Source: Pseudonocardia sp. (GTDB lineage Bacteria; Actinomycetota; Actinomycetes; Mycobacteriales; Pseudonocardiaceae). From it: DNA of 39,049 bases. This document shows positions 15,279 through 24,285 of this stretch, piece after piece. The position numbers were made by a program, and so were the translations under genes. Numbering within the stretch: the first letter of the stretch is position 1; each line of letters begins with the position of its first letter. Under the pieces are notes generated by a model. The model was not told where the DNA came from. It searched no databases and worked only from the letters and a program-made list of their open reading frames with translations. The stretch spans positions 1 through 39,049 of the forward strand of contig NZ_JAODNI010000077.1 in NCBI RefSeq assembly GCF_025465255.1. Reading direction: 5' to 3'.

Positions 15279-17018
15279 ATGGCACAGGCAGAGGAGTCTT
15301 CGCGGGGCGCCGACCAGCGGAACCCGTGGCAGATCGCCGAGCGCGCCGCGAGCGTGCTCGGGCCCGAGTCCGCGCTCGTCGAGGACATGGACGCCGCCGG
15401 CTTCGGCCAGGCGCTGGGCGCGGCGGTGGGGGCCGGGCTGCGGAGCCCGGCGGCACCGGCGCGGGCGGCGCTGCGGCTGGCCACGGACCTGACCCGGATC
15501 CCGATGGTCGCGGCGACGCGCTGGTTCGGCCGCGACATCGAGGCGCCGGTCGAGGTGAACCCGAAGGACCGGCGGTTCGCCGACCCCGCCTGGACGACCA
15601 ACCCGGCCTTCTTCGCCCTGCGCCAGGCCTATCTGGCGGGGTGCCGGTTCTCCCGTGACGTCGTGGGGTCCGCGGAGCTGGAGCCGGACACCGCCCGCAA
15701 GGCGATGATGGCGCTGGACCTGGTGCTCGACGCCCTCGCCCCGACGAACCTGGCCGCGGCCAATCCGGCGGTCCTCAAACGGGCCTTCGACACCGCGGGG
15801 ACCAGCCTCGTCGCGGGCGCCCGGAACTTCCTGGACGACGTGCGGCACAACGGCGGGCGGCCCCGTCAGGTCGACACCAGCGGCTTCGAGGTGGGCGGCA
15901 ACCTCGCGGTGACGCCCGCGAAGGTCGTCTACCGCAACCAGCTGATGGAGCTGCTGCAGTACGAGCCGCAGACCGACCAGGTGCACGCGACGCCGCTGCT
16001 GTGCAGCCCGCCATGGATCAACAAGTACTACGTCATGGACCTCGCCCCCGACCGCAGCTTCGTCGAGTGGGCGGTGCGGCACGGCCGGACCGTGTTCGCG
16101 ATCAGCTACAAGAACCCGACGAAGGACATGTCGGGCACCACGATGGACGACTACCTGGTGCACGGCCCGAAGACCGCCCTGGACGTCATCACGGAGATCA
16201 CCGGCGCCGAGAAGATCGACATCGTGGGGCTCTGCCTCGGCGGCGCGATGACGGCGATCACCGCCGCCTACCTGACCCAGGCCGGGGACGACCGGATCGG
16301 CACGCTCACGCTGCTCAACACGATGCTGGACTACTCCGAGCCGGGTGCGCTCGGCGCGTTCACCGACGCCCGGACGGTCGACAAGCTCGAGCGGAAGATG
16401 AAGCGCGAGGGCACCCTCGAGGGCCGGACGATGGCCGGGACGTTCGACATCCTGCGGGCGAACGACCTGATCTTCAACTACGTGGTCTCGAACTGGCTCA
16501 TGGGTCAGACCCCGCCGGCGTTCGACATCCTGGCCTGGAACGCCGACAGCACCCGCATGCCGGCCGCCATGCACGCGTTCTACCTGCGGAACTTCTACGT
16601 GCGGAACAAGCTCGCCGCGGGCACGCTGGAGATCGGCGGCACCGTCGTCGACCTGGGGGTGATCAAGTCCCCGACCTACGTTGTGAGCGCGGTCAACGAC
16701 CACATCGTGCCCTGGCAGTCCGCCTACAAGACCGCGGGACTCGTCAGCGGGCCGGTGCGCTTCGTCCTCGGCAGCGGCGGACACATCGCCGGGATCGTCA
16801 GCCCGCCCGGCCCCAAGGCCTGGCACATGCTCGCCGAGGACACGCCCGCGTCGGCCGCCGAGTGGCACGCCAAGGCCGTCCGGCGGAGCGGGTCGTGGTG
16901 GGAGGACTGGGCCGTCTGGTCCGCGGAGCACTCGGGGCCGCAGGTCGCGCCGCCCTCCATGGGGAGCGCCGCGCACCCGGTGCTCGGCCCCGGTCCGGGC
17001 GACTACGTCAGGACCTGA
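15279..17018 (+). CDS. phaC: Class I poly(3-hydroxyalkanoate) synthase
   Basis: A 579-residue PHA synthase that polymerises 3-hydroxyacyl-CoA on granule surfaces. The N-terminal PhaC_N domain (about 90-260) precedes an alpha/beta-hydrolase domain. The lipase-like box is GLCLGG with the nucleophile at Cys319, and the triad is completed by Asp474 (VNDHIVPW) and His502 (GGHIAGI). Length and single-gene form point to class I, which needs no PhaE or PhaR subunit. An earlier ATG at 15271 is out of frame; the ATG at 15279 fits. It is divergent from the damaged corA gene and its 3' end overlaps the convergent IclR gene by 16 bases. The neighbouring phasin-like genes support a storage role. Confidence 0.95.
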   Translation: MAQAEESSRGADQRNPWQIAERAASVLGPESALVEDMDAAGFGQALGAAVGAGLRSPAAPARAALRLATDLTRIPMVAATRWFGRDIEAPVEVNPKDRRFADPAWTTNPAFFALRQAYLAGCRFSRDVVGSAELEPDTARKAMMALDLVLDALAPTNLAAANPAVLKRAFDTAGTSLVAGARNFLDDVRHNGGRPRQVDTSGFEVGGNLAVTPAKVVYRNQLMELLQYEPQTDQVHATPLLCSPPWINKYYVMDLAPDRSFVEWAVRHGRTVFAISYKNPTKDMSGTTMDDYLVHGPKTALDVITEITGAEKIDIVGLCLGGAMTAITAAYLTQAGDDRIGTLTLLNTMLDYSEPGALGAFTDARTVDKLERKMKREGTLEGRTMAGTFDILRANDLIFNYVVSNWLMGQTPPAFDILAWNADSTRMPAAMHAFYLRNFYVRNKLAAGTLEIGGTVVDLGVIKSPTYVVSAVNDHIVPWQSAYKTAGLVSGPVRFVLGSGGHIAGIVSPPGPKAWHMLAEDTPASAAEWHAKAVRRSGSWWEDWAVWSAEHSGPQVAPPSMGSAAHPVLGPGPGDYVRT

Positions 17019-17824
17019 TCGCTCCGGACGGGGTCGCCGTCCCGGGCGGTGCGCGCGTCGCCGGCGAGCTCGCGCGACAGGCTGCGCGAGGCGATCGCGA
17101 GCGCCGCCATCACCGGCTGGAGCTCCCGGCCGAGGTCCCGGACGGTCAGCTCGATCGCGGCGACGACGTCCCCGCCCGGCCCGAACACGGGCATCGCCAC
17201 GGCGGAGGTCGTGGGCTCCAGCTCGAACCGGGTCACCGCGACCCGGGTGAGCCGCGTGACCCCGAGGGCCCGGCGCAGCCGCTCGGGAGAGGTCACGGTG
17301 TGCGGCGTGTAGGGGCGGAGCCCGCGCATGATCGTCAGCTCGACGGTGCTCGCCGGGGAGAAGGCCAGCAGCGCGCGGCCGAGCGCGGTCGGGTGGGCGG
17401 GCAGGGTCGCCGCCGCGGAGAATCCGGTGACGGGCCGGTGGCCCGGCTGCTTCTCGATGTAGGCCACCTCGAGCTCGCTCAGCACCCCGAGCCGGGCCCG
17501 GCTCTTGGTGGCGGCCGAGAGGTCCTCCAGCACGCAGGGGGCGCGTTCGGCGATGCTCGGCGGGCACGCGTCGCCCGTCCCGATCATCCGCAGCGGCAGG
17601 CCCGCACGGTAGAGCCCGTCGTCGGTCCGCTCCAGGAGGCGCCACGACGCCAGCTCGGAGGTGAGCCGGTGGGCGGTCGAGATCGGCAGCCCGGCGAGGC
17701 GGGCGATCTCGGTCAACGAGTGCTCGCTCCCCTCGGTGAAGGTCATGAGGATCGAGGTGATCTTGCTGGTCACGGATCTACCCGACTCGGTGGAGTTGCC
17801 GGCCACTACGTCCTCCTCGGTCAT
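17003..17824 (-). CDS. IclR-family transcriptional regulator
   Basis: A 273-residue regulator with an N-terminal winged helix-turn-helix (about 15-75; SLTEIARLAGLPISTAHRL is the recognition part) and a C-terminal effector domain (about 85-255; HPTALGRALLAF and the late VAMPVFGPGGDVVAAI strand are family hallmarks). IclR proteins such as PcaU, PcaR and PobR control protocatechuate, 4-hydroxybenzoate and quinate genes, so it is a candidate regulator of this locus. Starts at ATG 17824 or, six bases earlier, GTG 17830. It is divergent from the LysR gene across a region with a perfect 19-bp inverted repeat, and overlaps the end of phaC by 16 bases. Confidence 0.92.
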   Translation of the reverse strand: MTEEDVVAGNSTESGRSVTSKITSILMTFTEGSEHSLTEIARLAGLPISTAHRLTSELASWRLLERTDDGLYRAGLPLRMIGTGDACPPSIAERAPCVLEDLSAATKSRARLGVLSELEVAYIEKQPGHRPVTGFSAAATLPAHPTALGRALLAFSPASTVELTIMRGLRPYTPHTVTSPERLRRALGVTRLTRVAVTRFELEPTTSAVAMPVFGPGGDVVAAIELTVRDLGRELQPVMAALAIASRSLSRELAGDARTARDGDPVRSDQVLT

Positions 17825-17849
17825 CCGCACGGGCCCCGGCGTTGGCGCC

Positions 17850-17886
17850 CGTACCGTACGAAATACGTGAGCTGACTCACAGCTCA
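17850..17886. promoter_or_regulatory. Candidate operator palindromes between IclR and LysR genes
   Basis: Two perfect inverted repeats lie close together 26-62 bases before the IclR start. The first is CGTAC-C-GTACG at 17850-17860. The second is TGAGCTG-ACTCA-CAGCTCA at 17868-17886 (7-bp arms, 5-bp spacer), which also contains GTGAG-CTGA-CTCAC. Size and position suit a dimeric regulator acting on the IclR promoter and possibly on the LysR promoter. Assignment to IclR is inferred from proximity. Confidence 0.55.
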
Positions 17887-18039
17887 GCGAACACGACCGT
17901 ATGGCCGAAGAGCCAGAGCGTCATCCCGGGGACACCATCCGCAACACGCATGGACGAATCGGGCACTGGGGTTTAGGCCGGGAAAACTGGGGTCCGTCAC
18001 CGGGGCGCAACCCGATCCGCACGGTGGAGGCTCGGGCGC

Positions 18040-19020
18040 GTGGAGCTCGACTGGTTGGAGACGTTCCTCGCGGTCGTGGACCGTGGGGGGTTCACGGCTG
18101 CGTCGGAGCAGGTCCACCGGTCGCAGTCGCGGGTCAGCGCGCACATCGCGGCGCTGGAACGGGACCTGGGCGTGCAGCTCATCGACCGTACCCGGCGGCC
18201 GGCGACGCTGACCGCCGCCGGCGACGTCTTCGTGCGCTACGCCAGGGACCTGGTCGCCCGGGTGGGGTCGGCGCGGACGGCAGTGGGTGCGCTGCGCTGG
18301 ATGGACGCGGAGGCGCTCCGCGTCCTCACGACGCCGTGCCTCGGGTCGGCGATGTTCCCGGAGGTGCTGGGCGAGCTGGTCCAGCGCTTCCCGGGGGTGC
18401 GGCTCGCGCTGACCCAGCGCTCGGCGGCGCCCGACGGGAACGTGCCGCTGCCCGACGGGTACGTGCTCGCGGTGCTGCCGAAGGTGGACGGTCCGCTGCC
18501 CCCCGGGGTGTGCGAACGGATGCTCTGGCGGGAGCGCATGCGGATCGTCGTACGCCCCGACCACGAGCTGGCCCGGCACGACGGTGGGGTCCGTGCCGAG
18601 GAGCTCGTGCAGTATCCGCTGGTGGTGTGCGGCGCGGCGTCCGAGACGGTCCCGGAAGCGGTCGCGATGCTGGCGGAGCGGGGCCTCGCCGCCCAGCCGC
18701 GCGCGGCCGTCGACAGCCCGCTCACCGTGCTCGCGCTGGTCCGGGCCGGGGCCGGGGTCGGGATGCTGAACGGCGTCGCGCTGGAGACCGCCGACACCGA
18801 CGGCCTCGTCGTGCTGGACACCGACGACCCCGGGATGGGCCGGGAGGTCGCCGCGTACTGGCACGACGGCGTGGTCGCCGGCGGCGCGGCGATGGAGCTG
18901 CACCGCATCGTCCTCGACACCGAGGCGCCGCCCGGGTCCGAACCGCTGCCCGCGCCGGAGGAGCCGGACCCCGGGGCCGACGGCTCTCACAACGGACGGA
19001 TCGCGCCCCCGCGGCGGTAG
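18040..19020 (+). CDS. LysR-family transcriptional regulator
   Basis: A 326-residue LTTR. The N-terminal winged HTH (1-60) has the standard ELDWLETFLAVVDRGGFTAASEQVHRSQ pattern and the linker helix after it. The periplasmic-binding-like effector domain spans about 90-290, and a Pro/Glu-rich tail of about 25 residues follows. GTG start with GGAGG nine bases upstream. LysR regulators often control aromatic and hydroaromatic catabolism; here it lies next to an IclR gene and ahead of a LAL regulator and meta-pathway genes, so it may activate those. The inducer is unknown. Confidence 0.9.
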   Translation: MELDWLETFLAVVDRGGFTAASEQVHRSQSRVSAHIAALERDLGVQLIDRTRRPATLTAAGDVFVRYARDLVARVGSARTAVGALRWMDAEALRVLTTPCLGSAMFPEVLGELVQRFPGVRLALTQRSAAPDGNVPLPDGYVLAVLPKVDGPLPPGVCERMLWRERMRIVVRPDHELARHDGGVRAEELVQYPLVVCGAASETVPEAVAMLAERGLAAQPRAAVDSPLTVLALVRAGAGVGMLNGVALETADTDGLVVLDTDDPGMGREVAAYWHDGVVAGGAAMELHRIVLDTEAPPGSEPLPAPEEPDPGADGSHNGRIAPPRR

Positions 19021-19071
19021 GGTTCCCCCTTCCCGGGGCGCCGCGGCCCCGCTGTGGTCGGGGAGGTGCCG

Positions 19072-21894
19072 GTGGTCCCCTTCGTCGGGCGTCGCGCCGA
19101 GCTGGCCGCGCTGTGCGCACGGCTCGCCGAGGTCGGGAACCGTATCCCGCACGTCGTGCAGATCGAGGGACCCGCCGGGATCGGCAAGACGGCCCTGATC
19201 GAGAACTTCCTCGCCGATCCGGGCACGGGCCCGCAACCGGTCGTGCTGCGGTCCAGCGGCGAGGAGACCGAGACGCTGCTGCCCTACGGCGTGATCGAGC
19301 AGCTCGCGCGCTCCGCCGGGCGCGCCGGCAGGGACCTGCGGGACGCGGTCACGCCCACCCTCGGCGACGGCGAGCCGGAGCCGCTGGAGGACGCGATCTC
19401 GGTGGGCACCCGGCTGCTCACGCTGCTGGACCGGCTCGAGTCCGGCCGCCCGGTCGTCCTGGTCGTCGACGACGCGCAGTGGGCGGACGCGCCGTCGCTG
19501 CAGGCCCTGATCTTCGCCCTCCGCAGGCTCGTCGCGGACCCCGTGCTCGCCGTCGTCGCGGTCCGGGACGACGGGGCAGACCTGCTCCCGGCGAGCCTGC
19601 GCCGCCTCGTCACCGGCCACCGCGGCAGCGAGCTCCGCCTGCGCGGCCTCGGCGACGAGGACCTGCGCAGCCTCGCCGCCGGGCTCGGGATCGACCGCTT
19701 CCCGGTCAGCGCGGTCCGCCGGCTGCGGCACGGCACGCAGGGCAACCCCCTGCACGCGACGGCGGTGCTGGAGGAGTTCCCGCCGGGAGAGTGGGGCGCC
19801 GGGCAGCGGCCGCTGCCGTCCCCGCGCTCGTTCCGGCTGCTCGTGCGGGACCGGTGCGCCGCCTGCGCGCCCGCGACGCGGCGGCTGCTGGACGCCGCCG
19901 CGGTCCTCGGCCTGCGCTGCCCGCTCCCGCTGGCCGCGGCGCTCGCCGAGGTCCCGGAGCCGCTCGTCGCGGTCGACGACGCCGGCGTGCACGGACTGTT
20001 GTCCGCCTCCGGGGCCCGGCAGCCGTGGATGGTGGCCTTTCCCCATCCCCTCGTGCGCTCGGCGATCTACGACGCGCTCGGTGCGGCCCCGCGCAGCGCG
20101 CTGCACCTGCGGGCGGCCGAGCTCGTCGCCGCGGCCGGCCCGTCGGACGGCGGGGCGGCCGGGGCCGAGGGCGAGCAGATCGATCTCGCTTCCGTGGTCC
20201 TGCGGCACCGGGTGAGCGCCGCCGTCGAGCCGGACGCGACGCTCGCCGCGGACCTGGAGAGGTTCGCGGACCGGGAGGCCAGGCGGCAGTCCTGGCCGAG
20301 CGCCGTGGCCCATCTCGTCGAGGCGTCCCGGCTCAGCCCGGACCGGCGGGGGGACGGGCAGACCCGGTTGCTGCGGGCGGTGAACTGGTTGCTGCAGAAC
20401 GGGGACGCGGCCGGGGCCGCGGCGTTCGCGGACGAGGTGGCCGGGTTCGAGCCCGGGCCGTTGCGGGACAGCGTGCTCGGCTCGCTGGCCATGGCCACGG
20501 GGGACCCGGCGACCGCGGAGTCGCTGCTCGCGAGTGCCTGGAAGGCGTGTTCGGAGGACACGGACCCCGAGACGGCGGCGACGATCGCCTTCCAGAACGC
20601 CGTGCACCGCTACGGGCGGCTCGACGGGCCCGGCTCGGCCCTCTGGTGCGAGCGGGCGCTCGCGCTGACCGGCCCGGACACGACGACGCGCTGGGCGGCC
20701 CAGACCTACCTCGCCCACGGGCTCGGCTACAGCGGCCGGGCCGCCGAGTCCTTCGCCGCGGCGGCGGGGGCCGAGGAGCGCCCGGGTGATCCGCCGTTCG
20801 CCTGGCTGGAGCCGCGCTCGGCCCGCGGGCTGCTCCGGCTGGTCGACGACGACCTGGACGGCGCCCGCGAGGACCTCGCGTCGGCTGCGGCGACGGCGTC
20901 GCGGCTGGGCGTGCTGAACACGGCGGCGTACGCGTTCGCCTTCCTCGCCCGGGCCGAGTACCTCGCCGGGGCCTGGGACGACGCGGTCCTCCACGCCGAA
21001 CGCGCCGTCGCGATCAACGAGGAGTCCGACCTGGCGTTCACCCGCTCGATGGTGCTCGGGGTCGCCGCGCTCGTCCCGGCGGGACGTGGTGAATGGGCGG
21101 CGGCGCAGGCGGCGATCGACGCCGCGGACGTGGGGGACTACGAGCGGTCCGTCGTCGCGATCGCGATGTCCCGGGCCCGGTTGGCCGAGGCCCGCGGGGA
21201 CCGGGCCGCGGTGCTGGCCGCGCTGGACCCGGTCCGGAGGTTCCCGCACCGGGCCGGCGCGAACGAGCCCGGCTTCTGGGCCTGGGCGGACCTCTACGCG
21301 GAGGCGCTGGCCGGGGTCGGCCGGCACGACGAGGCCGACGAGCTGCTGCGCCCGCACGAGACGCGCGCGGCGGAGCGCGGGCGGCTGTCGTCGATCGCCC
21401 GGCTGGCCCGGGCCCGGGGCCGGGTCGAGGCCGCGGCCGGTCGCCCGGACCGGGCCGACGCGGCGTTCGCGCAGGCCCTGGAGGCCGTGGACCGGGTGCC
21501 GTTCCCGTTCGACCGGGCCCGCACCCGGCTCGCCGCCGGCGCCTTCCACCGGCGGGCCGGGCGCCGGCGCAGGGCCCTGGACCTGCTCGTCGAGGCGCAG
21601 GAGGGGTTCGCCGCCCTCGGCGCCGAGCCCTATGTCGAGCGCTGCGACAAGGAGCTCGCCGCGTCCGGGCTGGACCCGGCGGCCCGCCGCAACCGGGACC
21701 GGGCCGGGCTGACCTCCCAGGAGCTGGTCGTCGCCCGGCTGGCCGCGGCGGGCCGGAGCAACCGGGACCTCGCGGCGGAGCTGGTGGTGAGCGTGAAGAC
21801 GGTCGAGTACCACCTCCGCAACGCCTTCCAGAAGCTGGGCGTCACCTCGCGGCGCCAGCTCGCGGGACGACTCGAGGAGCTCGTCGACGGCTGA
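19072..21894 (+). CDS. LuxR-family ATP-binding regulator (LAL type)
   Basis: A 940-residue STAND-type regulator. An N-terminal NTPase carries Walker A GPAGIGKT and a Walker B-like VVLVVDDAQWAD. A long alpha-solenoid/TPR-like middle region (about 330-860, many Ala/Leu/Arg helices) follows. The C-terminal LuxR/NarL HTH (about 880-940) has LTSQELVVARLAAAGRSNRDLAAEL and SVKTVEYHL. LAL proteins are ATP-dependent transcription activators of catabolic and secondary-metabolite genes. I choose the GTG at 19072 with GGGAGG 5 bases upstream; a GTG at 19054 would add 6 residues. It precedes the hydratase gene by 82 bases and may activate that operon. Confidence 0.88.
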   Translation: MVPFVGRRAELAALCARLAEVGNRIPHVVQIEGPAGIGKTALIENFLADPGTGPQPVVLRSSGEETETLLPYGVIEQLARSAGRAGRDLRDAVTPTLGDGEPEPLEDAISVGTRLLTLLDRLESGRPVVLVVDDAQWADAPSLQALIFALRRLVADPVLAVVAVRDDGADLLPASLRRLVTGHRGSELRLRGLGDEDLRSLAAGLGIDRFPVSAVRRLRHGTQGNPLHATAVLEEFPPGEWGAGQRPLPSPRSFRLLVRDRCAACAPATRRLLDAAAVLGLRCPLPLAAALAEVPEPLVAVDDAGVHGLLSASGARQPWMVAFPHPLVRSAIYDALGAAPRSALHLRAAELVAAAGPSDGGAAGAEGEQIDLASVVLRHRVSAAVEPDATLAADLERFADREARRQSWPSAVAHLVEASRLSPDRRGDGQTRLLRAVNWLLQNGDAAGAAAFADEVAGFEPGPLRDSVLGSLAMATGDPATAESLLASAWKACSEDTDPETAATIAFQNAVHRYGRLDGPGSALWCERALALTGPDTTTRWAAQTYLAHGLGYSGRAAESFAAAAGAEERPGDPPFAWLEPRSARGLLRLVDDDLDGAREDLASAAATASRLGVLNTAAYAFAFLARAEYLAGAWDDAVLHAERAVAINEESDLAFTRSMVLGVAALVPAGRGEWAAAQAAIDAADVGDYERSVVAIAMSRARLAEARGDRAAVLAALDPVRRFPHRAGANEPGFWAWADLYAEALAGVGRHDEADELLRPHETRAAERGRLSSIARLARARGRVEAAAGRPDRADAAFAQALEAVDRVPFPFDRARTRLAAGAFHRRAGRRRRALDLLVEAQEGFAALGAEPYVERCDKELAASGLDPAARRNRDRAGLTSQELVVARLAAAGRSNRDLAAELVVSVKTVEYHLRNAFQKLGVTSRRQLAGRLEELVDG

Positions 21895-21976
21895 GCGACG
21901 GGCCGGGCGTTCCCACTGCACGGAAGCTGCGGGACCTCCCGTTGCCCGGCCCCGCCGTCCCGGCGACGCTGCGGAG

Positions 21977-22792
21977 GTGCAACCCGCCCTCGTACAGCAG
22001 GACCTCGCCGACGAGCTGTGGACCGCCGACCGGACCGCCGCGCCCGTGGCACCGCTGACCGACCGGCATCCCGACCTCGACGTCACCGACGCGTACGCGA
22101 TCCAGACCCTCAACATCGACCGCCGGGTCAAGGAGGGCCAGCGGATCATCGGCCGCAAGGTGGGCCTGACCTCGAAGCCGATGCAGGAGATGCTCGGCGT
22201 CGACGAGCCGGACTTCGGCGTGTTGACCGACGAGATGATCGTCGAGGACGGGGACCTGATCGATCTCGGGCGGCTCGTGCAGCCCCGGGTCGAGGCGGAG
22301 CTCGCGTTCGTCATGGCCGAGGACCTCGCCGGCCCGGGCGTCACCAGTGCCCGGGCGCTCGCCGCGATCGAGGGCGCACTGCCGTCCGTCGAGATCGTCG
22401 ACAGCCGGGTGGCCGACTGGAAGATCAAGCTGGTGGACACGGTGGCGGACAACGCGTCGTCCGGGCTGCTGGTGCTCGGCGGCCGGATGCGCCCGGTCGT
22501 GGAGCTGGACCTGCGGCTGCTCGGCGTGGTCGTCTCCCGGCACGGACAGCTGCTCGACACCGGAGCCGGCGCCGCCGCGCTCGGCAACCCGGCCCGCTGC
22601 GTCGCCTGGCTGGCCAACAAGCTCGGCAGCCTTGGATCCGGGCTGAAGGCGGGCGACGTCGTCCTGCCCGGGGCGGTGCACAAGATGGTGCCGGTGCAGC
22701 CCGGCGACGTCTTCCGTGCGGAGTTCGCGCACCTCGGGGCGGTCACCGTTCGTTTCTCGACCGGATCCGCCCAGGCCGGAGGCACGGCATGA
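21977..22792 (+). CDS. 2-oxopent-4-enoate (2-hydroxypentadienoate) hydratase family
   Basis: A 271-residue enzyme of the fumarylacetoacetase-like hydratase/decarboxylase family (MhpD/DmpE/TesE). It would hydrate 2-hydroxypenta-2,4-dienoate to 4-hydroxy-2-oxovalerate. It carries IGRKVGLTS near residue 58, the metal-binding QPRVEAELAFV (ExE), VEIVDSR and the DNASSGLLVLG stretch typical of the family. It forms a coupled pair with the next gene (ATGA overlap), exactly as hydratase and oxalocrotonate decarboxylase do in catechol meta pathways, where the two proteins form a complex. The GTG start has a weak ribosome site. Confidence 0.87.
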   Translation: MQPALVQQDLADELWTADRTAAPVAPLTDRHPDLDVTDAYAIQTLNIDRRVKEGQRIIGRKVGLTSKPMQEMLGVDEPDFGVLTDEMIVEDGDLIDLGRLVQPRVEAELAFVMAEDLAGPGVTSARALAAIEGALPSVEIVDSRVADWKIKLVDTVADNASSGLLVLGGRMRPVVELDLRLLGVVVSRHGQLLDTGAGAAALGNPARCVAWLANKLGSLGSGLKAGDVVLPGAVHKMVPVQPGDVFRAEFAHLGAVTVRFSTGSAQAGGTA

Positions 22793-23568
22793 GCATCACC
22801 GCCCAGGAGATCGCGGACGTCCTGATCACCTCCGAGCGGGAACGCAAGGGGATCGCACAGTTCAGCGAGGACCACCCGGACATCCCGGTGGAGACGGCCT
22901 ACGCCGCGCAGAAGGCGTTCGTGCAGTCCAAGCTCGACGCCGGGGAGACCTTCGTCGGCTGGAAGCTGGGGCTCACCAGCCGCAACAAGCAGCAGGCCAT
23001 GGGCCTCGACGCCCCGCTCTACGGGCGCGTCACGAGCGGCATGCTCTCCGGCTACGGCGAGCCGGTCCGGCTCGACCGGTTCATCCACCCGCGCGTCGAG
23101 TGCGAGATCGCGTTCCTGCTGGCCCGCGACGTCGAGGCGCCCGCGACGATCACGTCCGTCCTCGCCGCCACCGAGGTCGTGTTCGCCGCCGTCGACGTGC
23201 TGGACTCCCGGTACGAGAGCTTCAAGTTCACGCTCTCCGACGTCGTCGCGGACAACGCCAGCGCCGGCGCGTTCTACCTCGGGCCGATCGCGCGGCGGCC
23301 CCACGAGCTCGAGGACCTCCGGCTGCTCGGCGCGGTCGTGCGGGTCGACGGCGACGTGGCGATGACCGCGGCGGGTGCGGCCGTGATGGGGCACCCGGCG
23401 GCGTCGGTCGCCTGGCTGGCCAACCAGCTCCGGGCGGAGGGGGAGAAGGTGCGGGCCGGGCAGATCGTCTTCTCCGGCGGCGTGACCGCGCCCGTCCCCG
23501 TCGTCGCGGACCGCAGCGTCACCTTCGAGTTCGATCAGCTGGGCGCGATCGAGATCCACGGCGCCTGA
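22789..23568 (+). CDS. 4-oxalocrotonate decarboxylase-like protein
   Basis: A 259-residue paralogue of the preceding hydratase, from the DmpH/XylI side of the family. It shows GWKLGLTSRNKQQAMG, the HPRVECEIAFLL metal motif and DVLDSRYESFKF. It would decarboxylate 2-oxohex-3-enedioate (4-oxalocrotonate) to 2-hydroxypentadienoate, the substrate of the hydratase. Starts at ATG 22789 inside the previous stop. Pair order and overlap support a protein complex. The preceding steps (semialdehyde dehydrogenase, tautomerase) and the following aldolase are not in the window. Confidence 0.87.
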   Translation: MSITAQEIADVLITSERERKGIAQFSEDHPDIPVETAYAAQKAFVQSKLDAGETFVGWKLGLTSRNKQQAMGLDAPLYGRVTSGMLSGYGEPVRLDRFIHPRVECEIAFLLARDVEAPATITSVLAATEVVFAAVDVLDSRYESFKFTLSDVVADNASAGAFYLGPIARRPHELEDLRLLGAVVRVDGDVAMTAAGAAVMGHPAASVAWLANQLRAEGEKVRAGQIVFSGGVTAPVPVVADRSVTFEFDQLGAIEIHGA

Positions 23569-23569
23569 C

Positions 23570-23884
23570 GTGCCCACCTCGACGGCGGTCGTCCCCACCG
23601 ACGCGGCGGTGCGCTACGCCAAGCAGCTCCTCGCCCACCTCGGCCGGAAGAACACCGTCGAGCCGGTGGAGGGCGCGCCCGACGGCGGGCGCCTGGTGTT
23701 CGCCTACGGCACCGGGACGGTCCGGCCCACCGCCTACGGCCTCGTGCTCGACGCGGCGGCGGACGACGCCGAGGGCCTGGCCCACGTCGAGGACGTGCTC
23801 GCCCGCCACCTCGAACGTTTCGGCGCGCGTCGCGAGCTCGTCGTGTCGTGGCAGCGGCCGACCGACCACCCCGACCCCGAGTAG
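23570..23884 (+). CDS. DUF2218 domain protein
   Basis: A 104-residue protein of the DUF2218 family, with the hallmark AVRYAKQLLAHLGRKN helix and the HVEDVLARHLERFGARRELVVSW C-terminal stretch. The GTG start is one base after the decarboxylase stop. DUF2218 proteins are small, soluble and have no established function; some lie in iron or siderophore loci. Here it sits inside a meta-pathway operon, and a RidA gene follows after 11 bases. Confidence 0.8.
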   Translation: MPTSTAVVPTDAAVRYAKQLLAHLGRKNTVEPVEGAPDGGRLVFAYGTGTVRPTAYGLVLDAAADDAEGLAHVEDVLARHLERFGARRELVVSWQRPTDHPDPE

Positions 23885-23895
23885 GAGGAGCAGCA

Positions 23896-24285
23896 GTGCA
23901 GGTCATCCACACCGACGACGCGCCGTCGCACACGGGACCGGTGCCCCAGGCCGTCGAGGCCGGCGGCTGGATCTACGTGTCGGCCCTGTTCGGCGCCGAT
24001 CCCGGCGCGGGCCACGCGATCCCCGGGGACGCGCGGGCCGAGGCCGAGCAGGTGTTCCGGAACCTCGAGGTCATCCTGCGGGCCGGCGGCGCGGAGATCA
24101 CCGACGTGGTGCGGGTCGGCATCGTCATGCGGGACCTGCAGGCGGACCGGCCGGTGTTCAATCAGGTGTGGGCGGAGCGCTTCGGCGAGCACCGCCCGGC
24201 CCGGTCCGCGATCGAGTCGTCGGCGTTCGGGCGCCCGGGGGAGAAGGCCCGGTTCATGATCGAGGTCACCGCCTACCGTGGCTGA
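23896..24285 (+). CDS. RidA (YjgF/YER057c) family deaminase
   Basis: A 129-residue RidA-type trimeric protein. Visible are the GPVPQAVEAGGWIYVSALFG opening, VFRNLEVILRAGGAEITDVVR and the RPARSAIE segment with the conserved active-site arginine. The GTG at 23896 is chosen because AGGAGGAG precedes it. Members hydrolyse enamines/imines; a branch is 2-aminomuconate deaminase. Together with 4-oxalocrotonate decarboxylase and hydratase, as in 2-aminophenol and 3-hydroxyanthranilate meta pathways, that role is plausible here. General enamine detoxification is the alternative. It overlaps the next gene by 8 bases. Confidence 0.85.
   Translation: MQVIHTDDAPSHTGPVPQAVEAGGWIYVSALFGADPGAGHAIPGDARAEAEQVFRNLEVILRAGGAEITDVVRVGIVMRDLQADRPVFNQVWAERFGEHRPARSAIESSAFGRPGEKARFMIEVTAYRG

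Noticed and set aside
11947..15456. Very long minus-strand open frame covering several genes
   Set aside because: Only its last 157 codons match a protein-like sequence (DUF3043-like); the remainder is Arg/Pro/Gly-rich shadow coding antisense or out of frame to quiC, corA and phaC.
17884..23598. 1904-codon minus-strand open frame
   Set aside because: It is antisense to LysR, LAL and the hydratase/decarboxylase genes, with no recognisable domain and shadow-type composition from high GC at third positions.
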